64,000 nucleotides of DNA, from positions 1 to 64,000 of the forward strand of contig JAFYOP010000007.1 of the NCBI GenBank assembly GCA_017547885.1, read 5' to 3'. Positions within the stretch are counted from its first letter, which is position 1, and the number at the start of each line of letters is the position of its first letter. The translations under genes were made by a program, and so were the position numbers. A model generated the notes under the pieces. The model made no database searches. It was not told the DNA's origin and worked only from the letters and a program-made list of their open reading frames with translations. Positions 1-7,339 of the stretch are shown here, one piece after another. This DNA comes from Clostridia bacterium. Its GTDB lineage: Bacteria > Bacillota > Clostridia > Christensenellales > CAG-138.

Positions 1-249
1 GATCGGCAGTATGTCCCGGCCGGCTACACCTTATGACAATGCTCCGATGGAATCATTCTTCTCTATTCTCAAAAACGAAGAACTCAAACTGCACAAAAAC
101 CGCACCTGTGCTCAGACACAAAGTCTGATCCGGAGCTTCATATCCTACTACAACTCTCAACGCCCTCAATGGGCATTAAATAAGCTGACTCCCTTTGAAT
201 TCAGAAGTCAGCTCTTGTAGCTTTTTTATTGTCCGTTTTTCTTGACACA
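1..249 (+). mobile_element. IS3-family insertion sequence, right end (truncated by window edge)
   Basis: The first 220 bases encode the C-terminus of an IS3-type transposase. They are followed by a short non-coding tail that ends in a run reading TGTCCGTTTTTCTTGACA at about 230-247, the kind of 3' terminus with a final CA seen in IS3 elements. The left part of the element is outside the window, so the partner inverted repeat and any target duplication cannot be checked. The exact right boundary (247 or 249) is uncertain. Confidence 0.6.
2..220 (+). CDS. IS3-family transposase (OrfB), C-terminal fragment, 5' end outside window
   Basis: The reading frame is open from base 2 and ends at a TAG at 218-220. 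It contains the conserved end of the DDE integrase core: S-M-S-R-P, then Y-D-N-A-P-M-E-S-F-F, where the Glu is the third catalytic acid, and later Y-Y-N-x-x-R-P-Q and L-T-P-F-E-F. These are hallmarks of IS150/IS3-group transposases, which cut and join insertion sequence ends. The ATG at position 11 is internal and is not the true start. Whether the element is intact upstream cannot be seen. Confidence 0.85.
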   Translation: MGSMSRPATPYDNAPMESFFSILKNEELKLHKNRTCAQTQSLIRSFISYYNSQRPQWALNKLTPFEFRSQLL

Positions 250-284
250 ATACACGCAGCGGCTTTTTTGCATGTGATATGTAT

Positions 285-1439
285 TTATTTTTGCCCGCAT
301 TTTTCCGTCAATGTGCGATAGGCGATCATATTTATGCCCAGCATCAGCAGCATATATACGGGGAGCAGTGATACGGAAATATGGTTTGCCACAAGGCCAA
401 ACAGTGCCGGCATGATACTTGTGCCGATATATGTACCCGCCATCTGCAGGCCGATAACCGCCTGAGAACGCTCCGCGCCGAAAAACCCGGGGGTGGAATG
501 TATCATGCAGGGGAATATGGGAGCGCTGCCCAAGCCTATAAGCACAAGGCCCATCAGAGAAAGGGTTTCTCCCAGGGGCAGCAGCATGGCGGCTATGCCC
601 ACCCCGATTATGCAGAAGCTCATCCGTATCATGGTCCTGTCGCTGAGCTTCATCACCGCAAAGCCGCTGAGGGCTCTGCCTATGGTGATTCCTATAAAAT
701 ACATGCTGCCAAAGCCTGCCGCGATATCCGCAGGAACCCCCCTATACAGGGCAAGGTAACTTGCGGCCCACAGGCCGGTGGTCTGCTCCAGCGCGCAGTA
801 TCCAAAAAAGCACAGCATGGCGGCCTTCACGCCGGGCATGCGTATGGTCTCCATCAAGGATACAGCCTCACTTTGCTCCTGCTGTTCCTGTTCCCCGCTC
901 CGCCACAAAGGCAGGCTCAGGAACAGTATGGCGGAAATGGCTATCTGCAGCAGGGATATCCACCTGTATCCGGTATTCCACGCAAAGCCGCCGGTAAGGG
1001 CCCGGCCCATAATTGCGGGGCCCAGTGTGGCGCCAACGCCCCACATGCAGTGGAGCCAGCTCATATGATGGCTCTTGTAGTGTATTGCCACGTAGTTATT
1101 CAGGCCGGTATCCACTCCGCCTGCGCCAAAGCCATAAGGAATTGTCCACAGGCACAGATGCCAGAATTTGGTGGACAGGGAAAATCCCATCAGTGCAACG
1201 GCGGTGCTTGCGGCGCTCATTGCGGTGACCTTGGCAGTGCCAAAGCGCGCTGTCAGCTTGTGGCTTATCAGGCTGGAGCCGGTGGTAACAAGGGCGATAA
1301 GCATGGATATTATGCCCGCATAGGATACCGGCACCTCCAGCACCCCATACATTGAGGGCCACGCGGCTCCCAGCGCGGAGTCCGGCAGGCCCAGGCTTAT
1401 AAAGGCCAGGTATATGATTATCAGCAGAAGGTGTGTCAT
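285..1439 (-). CDS. Major facilitator superfamily transporter
   Basis: This 384-residue protein is almost entirely hydrophobic helices and fits a 12-helix MFS carrier in the cytoplasmic membrane. Recognisable stretches are an N-terminal helix with G-L-P-D-S-A-L-G, an R-F-G-T after helix 2, and a G-x-G-A-G-G-V-D-T-G-L-N-N segment with H-x-M-S-W-L-H-C-M-W-G-V-G-A in the fourth and fifth helices, typical of the sugar/unknown-substrate MFS group near FucP-like proteins. The start is preceded by a modest AAAGG Shine-Dalgarno (SD) sequence. It points the same way as the proline reductase operon but is separated from it by about 600 bp of repeats and a terminator, so co-transcription is unlikely. 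The substrate is unknown. Confidence 0.85.
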   Translation of the reverse strand: MTHLLLIIIYLAFISLGLPDSALGAAWPSMYGVLEVPVSYAGIISMLIALVTTGSSLISHKLTARFGTAKVTAMSAASTAVALMGFSLSTKFWHLCLWTIPYGFGAGGVDTGLNNYVAIHYKSHHMSWLHCMWGVGATLGPAIMGRALTGGFAWNTGYRWISLLQIAISAILFLSLPLWRSGEQEQQEQSEAVSLMETIRMPGVKAAMLCFFGYCALEQTTGLWAASYLALYRGVPADIAAGFGSMYFIGITIGRALSGFAVMKLSDRTMIRMSFCIIGVGIAAMLLPLGETLSLMGLVLIGLGSAPIFPCMIHSTPGFFGAERSQAVIGLQMAGTYIGTSIMPALFGLVANHISVSLLPVYMLLMLGINMIAYRTLTEKCGQK

Positions 1440-1600
1440 TGTTTTTGCCTTTCTGTTATTGTTTTCAGCCTTCAGATTATAACATATATATCAGAAAATT
1501 TCTGTATATTAAGGGGATCCATCCTTATTGTCGCTGCGCTTTGGGTTTTGCGCGGGTTTCGCGACAGGTCGATAGGCTGCGAAAATAGTTGGCATATTAT

Positions 1601-1785
1601 TTATCTATACCCACCCGCCACCCTTCAAAGAAGCTTCTCCCTGCGGGATAAGCGGAACCTGCTGTCGATAGCATGGATTTTCAGTCTCGGAGCTGTATTA
1701 GGTGAACGGAGTTTTGTCTAAGCCCGATCCGTCTTCGCCGTAAGGCGAAGATACGTTAAAAGGGTGGTCGGGTGGGTTTAGATAA
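1601..1785. repeat. Family A palindrome-bounded element, copy 1
   Basis: Begins TTATCTATACCCACCCGCC and ends with the inverted copy (AAAGGGTGGTCGGGTGGG then TTTAGATAA). Inside each end lies a hairpin: CTTCTCCCTGCGGGA on the left (left arm decayed) and TCTTCGCC-GTAA-GGCGAAGA on the right. The rest of the 1440-2047 gap holds the leader of the MFS gene, a flanking block also seen at other A copies (AGTTGGCATATTA at 1588-1600), a solo end at 1820-1836 and repeat B. Confidence 0.85.
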
Positions 1786-1842
1786 TAACTTTTTCACTCT
1801 TCACTATTACCTATAACCTCATATGTGGCGGGTGGTTTTAGT

Positions 1843-2000
1843 AAGTCATAGGGTTTTGCTCCCCCGCACGATTTCCTGCCCGGTAAATCCCGCAGGATTT
1901 ATAAGGAAATCATGTAAAAACCCCGTAAGTAATATGATCGGCCGTTGCCATTCAGGCAATGGGCGTATATCACAGAAACCCCAACAGATTTTCTGCGACG
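1843..2000. repeat. Family B intergenic repeat, copy 1 (partial)
   Basis: Shares the blocks GATTTCCTGCCCGG, an AAATCC/GGATTT hairpin, AAATCATGTAAAAACCCCGTAAG and a degenerate GATCG-xCCG block with copies at 8418-8660 and 49305-49712. No coding capacity. It abuts the terminator of the prd operon. Confidence 0.7.
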
Positions 2001-2001
2001 C

Positions 2002-2033
2002 AAAAAAGAGGCTTCCGAAGAAGCCTCTTTTGA
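2002..2033 (-). terminator. Rho-independent terminator of the prdCAB operon
   Basis: On the minus strand, AAAAGAGGCTTC, a TTCG tetraloop, GAAGCCTCTTTTTT: a 12-bp stem with a T-tract, starting 14 nt after the prdB stop codon. Confidence 0.9.
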
Positions 2034-2047
2034 TGTTGATATTGAGT

Positions 2048-2773
2048 TTAGACCTTGGCCTGATACTCGAAGGGCAGGGGAACGATCTTACCAACGGTGT
2101 CGATCTCAACCAGCTGCTGGAGAGTGGCCTTTACGATAGCGGTCTGCTGCTCGGGGTTGTTAGGTGCACCGGCGTTAGCGCCCATAGGTACGAGGGGAGC
2201 TACTGCACGGGGGGTACCAGTCTGCTTAACAACGGGGGGCAGTGCTGCGATGATGATGGTGGGGATGCCGATCTGTTCGATTGCTCTCTGCACCAGAACT
2301 GCAGAGCGGTGGCAGGTGCCTCAGCCAGCGGTCATAATGACAGCGTCAACGCCCTCTTCCTTAAGAACCTTTGCGATTTCGGGGCCGGTCTCATTGCGGA
2401 ACTTTTCCTGGTTACCGCCGCCGCCCATGAAGCAGCAATGTACGGGGGCTACTGCCTTGATGAAGCCCTCAGCGGCCAGCTCGTGGAGACGGTCGATGGG
2501 GAACATGCAGTTGATATCCTTAACAACGTCGCCGTTATCGTAACCGCCGTGGGTTACCATCAGCTCGCTGGAAGGCATGGTGTCGAGTACGCGCCTCCAG
2601 GTGAAGTCACCTGCGAGGTTGAAACGCTTGTCATCCTTATGGTGTACACCGGCAGCGGTAGCAATAGCTACGGTCATTTCGCTGAGCTTCTTGGTGACAG
2701 GAGTCCATACGGGTGGAGGCGTAACGGGAACGAAGATTTCGGACTGAAGTCCCTTAACAACTGTTAAGCTCAT
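2048..2773 (-). CDS. prdB: D-proline reductase subunit PrdB, selenoprotein (Sec151 at in-frame UGA)
   Basis: Selenocysteine subunit of D-proline reductase, which cleaves D-proline to 5-aminovalerate in Stickland fermentation. An open frame of 150 codons reaches a TGA at 2321-2323 (residue 151) and continues in the same frame for 90 more codons to a TAA at 2048. Reading TGA as Sec gives M-T-A-G-U-G-T-C-H-R-S, the redox motif of the GrdB/PrdB family, and a 241-residue product of normal family length. A hairpin at 2286-2306 sits where a bacterial SECIS element should be, and a tRNA-Sec gene lies 4 kb upstream. Gene callers that treat UGA as stop will split this into a 150-aa protein and a fragment. 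It is last in the operon after a 164-residue ORF, with a strong terminator behind it. That UGA means Sec is an inference from motif, hairpin and tRNA; the family assignment is firm. Confidence 0.95.
2286..2306 (-). promoter_or_regulatory. SECIS-like hairpin for Sec insertion in prdB
   Basis: In the mRNA, 14 nt after the UGA, CUCUGCA pairs perfectly with UGCAGAG around a 7-nt GUUCUGG loop. Position, stem and a G/U-bearing apical loop fit a bacterial SECIS element read by SelB. The hairpin also encodes the residues after C-H-R-S, so it is constrained twice. Confidence 0.8.
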
Positions 2774-2804
2774 TTTTTCCTCCTATAAAAATCAAGTAAT
2801 ATTT

Positions 2805-3299
2805 TTATTTGGTGGCCTGCATCTCTGCCTGCCGTTTGTGGTAAGTATCAAGATTGCTAACGTACTTGGTGTTGGGCTCGGGGCTGAGCTGCTTTGGCGG
2901 CGTCATGCAGAACCCAACCGGCTGACCTTCAACTATCTCATAGTCACACAGGAACATTCGCATGGGGAAAACGAAATCGCCTTCGCAGTTTACAAACTCT
3001 ATGCCTGCGGCACAGTCGTCTCTCCTGTTTACCTTGCCCTCAAGGGTGAGATACATCCCATCTCTCGCAAAGGAGAACCTGGGGAAGGTAGCGGGAGCGG
3101 GCTTGGGGCCCAGCTGCTCGGGGAAGCTCATGTTCCAGCCGAACTCCTGACCAACCATCAGAGGATGGTCGTGAATGTACATCCACAGAGGGAGCTTGAT
3201 GCAGCCCAGTCTGCCTTTAACGTCCATTCGTGCGAAGTCGTCGCCGATCTCGATCAGCACGCCTTCAATGTAGATAGTTTTGTCGCCGTAGTTTAGCAT
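2805..3299 (-). CDS. Conserved proline-reductase-cluster protein between prdA and prdB
   Basis: A 164-residue soluble protein with no signal peptide or membrane segment. It lies 4 bp after prdA and 31 bp before prdB in the same operon. Two similar halves can be seen: I-E-G-V-L-I-E-I-G-D-D-F-A-R-M near the N-terminus and L-T-L-E-G-K-V-N-R-R-D-D later, suggesting a duplicated small beta-rich domain. Small uncharacterised proteins occur at this position in other clostridial prd operons. Its position makes a role in assembly, maturation or regulation of the PrdA-PrdB complex plausible, but no catalytic motif is recognisable and no function is claimed. Confidence 0.75.
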   Translation of the reverse strand: MLNYGDKTIYIEGVLIEIGDDFARMDVKGRLGCIKLPLWMYIHDHPLMVGQEFGWNMSFPEQLGPKPAPATFPRFSFARDGMYLTLEGKVNRRDDCAAGIEFVNCEGDFVFPMRMFLCDYEIVEGQPVGFCMTPPKQLSPEPNTKYVSNLDTYHKRQAEMQATK

Positions 3300-3303
3300 A
3301 TCT

Positions 3304-5139
3304 TTAGTTGTACTTTTCCTTACGCTTTGCGCTCATGGGCAGAGACTGCTCATTCTCTACCAGCTCGATCTTGGCGCCGCGGGCGGCTTCGATCAGCTCG
3401 ATGTTGGTGGACTTAACGTTAGCGTTCCACTTCTTCTCGGGAGCCTTTACGGGTTCGCCGGCCATCTGAGCCTTCAGCATGGCGAGAGCGCGAACGGCGT
3501 CTTCAGCGCACAGAGTGTTGCAGCCGAGAACTTCGTTCTCAATACCGGCTTCGGACTTGTTGTTGTCAACCATGTGAGTCATGTACTTGTTACCAACAAC
3601 CAGAGCGCCCTGTACTGCGCAGAAGGACATACCAACTACGGGGATACCGCGCTGGCCGATCTGCTCGTGGTGGGAAGCGAAGTCAACGTGGTTGTTGCCG
3701 AAACCTTCGGTGGTGATGAAGGCACCGTCAACGTCCATAGCTTCTACGGTCTGGCCGAGACGACGGGATACGTAGAACTTTTCGCCGTTGATCTGGGGGG
3801 AACCTACGAATACTACGCCGCAGAGGTCGATCTCGGGGTCATGGAGGCACTCGAGAACGAGGGGCTCACGCCAGTAGTGACGGGACATTTCCTTGGAAGC
3901 GGGTCCGATGCAGGTGAGGGCATGTACGGCGCCGTCCAGTACTTCGAGGGGGCTGCAGACGATGGGAACGTTGCCCAGGTCTACGTTGGGCTTGCCGCCC
4001 AGAATGCCAACGGGCTCCATGGGGAGGAGCAGGTTGTCATGCATAGCGCCCTGACCCATGATCTCCTTGCAGATAACGACCTTCTTCTTGCCGGGGCGGC
4101 GAACCTGGTCAAACTGCTCGGTGGCTACTACGAGGCTGTCGTCCAGCTTCTTCATAGCAACGCGGATTTCCTGGGTGATGATGTCGGTGGCGGTGTGGAT
4201 AGCCAGAGGGCCGGGACGGGTCATGTTGGTCTTGGCCTTGATTACGGCGAAGCTCTTGATGAAGATTTCGCCCTTCTCGGGACAGCCGGGACGACCCCAC
4301 ATGATGTTCTCTTCCAGGATGCCTTCGGAAGAACCGAATTCGCCAACCTGTACGCCGTCTTCGTCAACGCCGGTAACCATCATTACAACGCCATCCAGTA
4401 CGCGGGTGGTGCCGTAGCCCAGCTCGTCGTCGCCTTCCTTGGTGGCGATGGGCTGAACGTCCATGATGGTCTCGGAGTAGGTGTTGTACTCAGCGGGAGT
4501 TACGATGTCAAGCTTGAAGTCAAGCACGAGTTCCTGAGATGCAGCGCACTCAGCCTCGATGCCTTCGCGGATGTAAAGGGTGGTGCCTTCGATCTTGGTC
4601 TCGGGACCGCGCTTTACTTCGGTGATGTTGTAGTGCTTGCGGATGAGGGAGCGTACGACCTTCTCCTCGCCGGCAACAACAGCGGCAGCCTCAGCGGCAG
4701 CGGGAGCTGCAACAACGGCTGCGGCGGGAGCGGCTGCACCGCCCATAACGCCTACGGGGATCTCAAGGTCAATGCCCTTGCCCTCGTCGATGTGGATCTT
4801 GAGAACGCCGGCGTTGGCAGCAGCAGCGGGAGCGGCTACGGCAACGGGAGCGGCTTCTTCCACAGCGGGAGCGGCTTCGGCCTCAGCGGCCTTCATGCCT
4901 TCCAGCAGGTCGGCAGTGAGGGGAGTGAGGGAGTCGGCGGTCTTGGTGAGGGTTGCGCCCAGAGCCTGACCGATGGTAACTGCACCTTCCAGATTGAGCA
5001 GGCCGGACTCTACCAGATCGTCAAAGATGGCAGGGTCTTCGAGGTTGTGCTCGGACAGCACAACGCCAGCTTCAGCTCTGCAGCACAATACCGCTGGGTC
5101 ATTTTTGTGAGCCTGTGCGTATTCGGCTGAAATAGACAT
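3304..5139 (-). CDS. prdA: D-proline reductase proprotein PrdA (pyruvoyl-type)
   Basis: A 611-residue proprotein of D-proline reductase. In this family an internal cysteine is processed to a pyruvoyl group, giving two chains that bind the substrate amine. The candidate site is Thr409-Cys410 in H-A-L-T-C-I-G-P-A-S-K-E, close to the processing position known for the Clostridium sticklandii protein. The C-terminal part has T-E-G-F-G-N-N-H-x-D-F and G-M-S-F-C-A-V-Q-G, shared with glycine reductase GrdE-type proteins. Residues about 84-158 contain an Ala/Glu-rich, low-complexity linker rich in A-A-P-A-A. The start has a strong AGGAGG SD. It follows prdC with a 118-bp gap that includes two AACTTAAG direct repeats (5174-5201) and a GGGGGAACGC hairpin near 5221-5239. 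No separate prdD or prdE genes are seen nearby. Confidence 0.95.
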   Translation of the reverse strand: MSISAEYAQAHKNDPAVLCCRAEAGVVLSEHNLEDPAIFDDLVESGLLNLEGAVTIGQALGATLTKTADSLTPLTADLLEGMKAAEAEAAPAVEEAAPVAVAAPAAAANAGVLKIHIDEGKGIDLEIPVGVMGGAAAPAAAVVAAPAAAEAAAVVAGEEKVVRSLIRKHYNITEVKRGPETKIEGTTLYIREGIEAECAASQELVLDFKLDIVTPAEYNTYSETIMDVQPIATKEGDDELGYGTTRVLDGVVMMVTGVDEDGVQVGEFGSSEGILEENIMWGRPGCPEKGEIFIKSFAVIKAKTNMTRPGPLAIHTATDIITQEIRVAMKKLDDSLVVATEQFDQVRRPGKKKVVICKEIMGQGAMHDNLLLPMEPVGILGGKPNVDLGNVPIVCSPLEVLDGAVHALTCIGPASKEMSRHYWREPLVLECLHDPEIDLCGVVFVGSPQINGEKFYVSRRLGQTVEAMDVDGAFITTEGFGNNHVDFASHHEQIGQRGIPVVGMSFCAVQGALVVGNKYMTHMVDNNKSEAGIENEVLGCNTLCAEDAVRALAMLKAQMAGEPVKAPEKKWNANVKSTNIELIEAARGAKIELVENEQSLPMSAKRKEKYN

Positions 5140-5257
5140 AGTGTTCCTCCTATATGAATTATATTTGGCACTTAAGTTATTTGGTTCTTAAGTTAAACCA
5201 CAAAGTAATTTGATGTGCCCCGGGGGAACGCTGTTCCCCCTTGGGCGGTTTGATGAA

Positions 5258-6601
5258 TTAGAACTCGCTCAGATCCTGATCTACGCTCTTGGATACGGTG
5301 AGCTTGCGGTACAGGGGATGACCGATGGTACGCATTACGTGGTCGGTCTGATGGAACAGCTTGAGGCCCATCTTGAGGGTACCGCAGGTGGTAACGGTGT
5401 TGGAGCAGTCGGAGCAGTTGCCGATGATGAGGTACTCGGCGCCTGCGCGCTTCATTTCCATAACCTTGGCGATCTGGCCGGGGCAGTTGCCGGGGTTCTC
5501 GCACTTGAGGGGTCCGCCGGGCTTTGCAGCCATAGCCTGCTTGCACTGGGTAACGGATACTACAACGCCATTCATCTTGGCGCAGATGTCACGCATACGC
5601 TCTTCGTTGCCGCCGCAGCCGCACAGGAGCAGGCCAACCTTGGCGCCGTGAAGATCGGGGAATGGGATGGTGACGATAACGCCGCCGGTGGTCTTGGTGG
5701 TGGGATCTTCCAGGTTGCAGGCCTTACCGGTGAAGGGGCCGCCCATGATGATCTCGCCGTACTCGCCGTCGATGCCGCCGGCCATCTCAATGAGGTCCTC
5801 TACGCTGATGCCAACGGGCATATCCATGAAGCAGCGGGCTTCGGTGCCGCCGTTGAGCTTGCCGAGAACGGAGATGTTCTTGTAGATGCAGGGCTTCTGA
5901 TCCTCGATAGCCTCGGCTACGCGAAGGATGGTCTCTGCGTTAAGTACGTTTGCCTTGGCGGCGGAGGGCAGCTGGGTGGGGTCCAGAAGGATATCCAGGC
6001 ACTCACGAACTACTGCGCGCTCTTCGCCCATGGGGTATATGTCGGGAAGGAGATGGATACTGATGTTGGGCTTATCCTTGATGGCGGCCTTTACGGCGCT
6101 GATAGCCTTTGCGTTCTTCTTCTTGATGGCGAAGATACCCTTGGAAGCGTTGGAGATCTCCATGCAGTATTCTACGCCGCGAACGGTCTTCTCTGCCTGC
6201 TCTTCAAGCTGCTTGATGTTGTGCTTGAGGCCGGGCTCGCACTCGGCTGCGTTTACCAGAATGTAGCCGCCGTCCAGATCTGCGCCCAGCTTTACACCGG
6301 TGGGGAAGCCTGCGCCGCCCATGCCGACGATACCGGCTTCTTTTACCATGTCCAGCTTGTTTTCGGACTTCTTAATGGGAATGAACTTGTCGGGCTGTTC
6401 GGCATCGGGCTTGATGATGATCGCATCCTCGGTAACTTCTTCTACTACGCCGTAAACGGAGGAGAAGATGTTGGCACCAAGGCCGGTGGGGGTGGCGATC
6501 AGAGTGCCCTTTTCTACCTTATCGCCAGCCTTGACGATTGCAGCACAGGGCGCGCCTACGTGCTGCCTGAGCAGAAGTTTGATGTTCCTCATGATACCCA
6601 T
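5258..6601 (-). CDS. prdC: Proline-reductase-associated electron transfer protein PrdC (RnfC-like)
   Basis: A 447-residue RnfC-like protein thought to feed electrons from NADH or the Rnf complex to proline reductase. The N-terminal half has the biotinyl/lipoyl-like segment and the RnfC signature G-M-G-G-A-G-F-P-T-G-V-K-L, followed by N-A-A-E-C-E-P. The C-terminal domain is cysteine-rich: L-L-L-C-G-C-G-G-N-E-E-R-M-R, C-E-N-P-G-N-C-P-G-Q and I-G-N-C-S-D-C-S-N-T-V. Several clostridial PrdC proteins carry selenocysteine; here the frame has no internal UGA and Cys occupies all redox positions. It is the first gene of the operon, 118 bp before prdA, with its own promoter at 6726-6754. Confidence 0.92.
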   Translation of the reverse strand: MGIMRNIKLLLRQHVGAPCAAIVKAGDKVEKGTLIATPTGLGANIFSSVYGVVEEVTEDAIIIKPDAEQPDKFIPIKKSENKLDMVKEAGIVGMGGAGFPTGVKLGADLDGGYILVNAAECEPGLKHNIKQLEEQAEKTVRGVEYCMEISNASKGIFAIKKKNAKAISAVKAAIKDKPNISIHLLPDIYPMGEERAVVRECLDILLDPTQLPSAAKANVLNAETILRVAEAIEDQKPCIYKNISVLGKLNGGTEARCFMDMPVGISVEDLIEMAGGIDGEYGEIIMGGPFTGKACNLEDPTTKTTGGVIVTIPFPDLHGAKVGLLLCGCGGNEERMRDICAKMNGVVVSVTQCKQAMAAKPGGPLKCENPGNCPGQIAKVMEMKRAGAEYLIIGNCSDCSNTVTTCGTLKMGLKLFHQTDHVMRTIGHPLYRKLTVSKSVDQDLSEF

Positions 6602-6725
6602 CCTTTACACAATTAGTGATTTATAGTTTTTTGCAATCGGTATCGCTCCTTTAATCAGCCTTTCCTATATGTGATTGCACACAAAGCGGAAAAGGCATGA
6701 TCCTTGGCGTACCTTTACGATTGAT

Positions 6726-6754
6726 ATTATACTACCAATCTTGTAAAAAGTCCA
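6726..6754 (-). promoter_or_regulatory. Sigma-A-type promoter of the prdC operon
   Basis: On the minus strand TGGACT, a 17-bp spacer, then a perfect TATAAT. The predicted transcript has a leader of about 118 nt before prdC. No sigma-54-type GG/GC element was found, and no prdR gene is in the window. The remainder of 6602-6929 is AT-rich leader and spacer with no gene. Confidence 0.65.
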
Positions 6755-6890
6755 TGCTTCTGATGTAAAAAATGCAATATATCTTTTGGTTTTTTTGCCC
6801 TTTGCAGGATTTCCACCGCAAGTTGTGTAGTGTAATTTTTCAGCCCCAACATATTGCGCATAAATAAACAAATATCGAGAATTATATACA

Positions 6891-6922
6891 AAAAAACAGC
6901 CCTTGAAAAAGAGCTGTTTTTT
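6891..6922 (-). terminator. Terminator after tRNA-Sec
   Basis: AAAAAACAGC on the plus strand pairs with GCTGTTTTTT 12 nt away. Read on the minus strand it gives a hairpin with a T-run 8 nt after the tRNA 3' end, separating tRNA-Sec from prdC transcription. Confidence 0.8.
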
Positions 6923-6929
6923 ATAAAAG

Positions 6930-7027
6930 TGGCGGGAGTATGTGGGAATCGAACCCACCCAGGACGCTACTAACGCCCAACGACTGGTTTTGAAGACCAG
7001 GGGGCACACCAGTACCCATCTACCCCC
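6930..7027 (-). tRNA. selC: tRNA-Sec (anticodon UCA)
   Basis: A 98-nt tRNA with encoded CCA. The 5' end is GGGGGTA and pairs with TACTCCC at the 3' end. The anticodon stem CTGGT/ACCAG encloses TCA at 6991-6993, which decodes UGA. A long variable arm (GGGCG/CGTCC stem) and a GTGGG-TTCGATT-CCCAC T-arm follow. The extra-long form and UCA anticodon identify selenocysteine tRNA. It lies directly upstream of the operon that needs it, in the same orientation. selA, selB and selD are not in the window. Confidence 0.95.
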
Positions 7028-7069
7028 ATATAATAACGAAGGCATTTCTACGCCAGCGCACATGTAATT

Positions 7070-7098
7070 ATGATATCATAGTTTTTTTTACTTTACAA
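7070..7098 (-). promoter_or_regulatory. Probable promoter of tRNA-Sec
   Basis: On the minus strand TTGTAA, 17 bp, TATCAT, placed about 43 bp before the tRNA 5' end. Both hexamers match four to five of six consensus bases. Confidence 0.5.
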
Positions 7099-7159
7099 CC
7101 TTAATATTTTTGCATTAGACTTACATATTTTTGCCCGTTTTACTTGTGGTTTCTTTATA

Positions 7160-7188
7160 TTGACTTTTTTTTGCCGATGTAGCATAAT
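7160..7188 (+). promoter_or_regulatory. Promoter of prdF
   Basis: TTGACT, 17-bp spacer, CATAAT on the plus strand, about 150 bp upstream of the proline racemase start and diverging from the tRNA-Sec promoter. Confidence 0.7.
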
Positions 7189-7289
7189 AAATACAGCGTA
7201 CTGAAATCATTCCTCGGAGTATGCCGTTTAGGCATAAGTTCCGTAAATTGTTTTCATATTGCCGCTGTAAAGGTTATCAAGTTTTGGCG

Positions 7290-7305
7290 ATATCATATAT
7301 GATAT
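7290..7305. promoter_or_regulatory. 16-bp perfect palindrome in the prdF leader
   Basis: ATATCATATATGATAT reads the same on both strands and is flanked by GGCG and GCC, extending the dyad. It lies in the transcribed leader 20 bp before the AGGAG SD of prdF, where an operator or leader hairpin could act. Function inferred only from symmetry and position. Confidence 0.4.
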
Positions 7306-7339
7306 GCCATAAATAAAAATATAAACAGGAGAGCAGGTC

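Noticed and set aside
2321..2773. A 150-aa truncated PrdB or a frameshifted pseudogene
   Set aside because: The frame continues without interruption after a single TGA that falls exactly on the family's Sec position, with a SECIS-like hairpin and a tRNA-Sec nearby.
3574..5130. Long open frames on the strand opposite prdA, prdC, gyrA, gyrB, gltX, glnS, livK and others (some over 450 codons)
   Set aside because: They mirror the codon bias of real genes on the other strand, have Gly/Val/Ala-rich translations, no SD sites and no recognisable motifs.
5140..5257. Sigma-54 promoter upstream of prdA
   Set aside because: A partial GGGCAC-like motif exists but the required GC of the -12 element is missing at the right distance; a sigma-A-type promoter upstream of prdC explains the operon.
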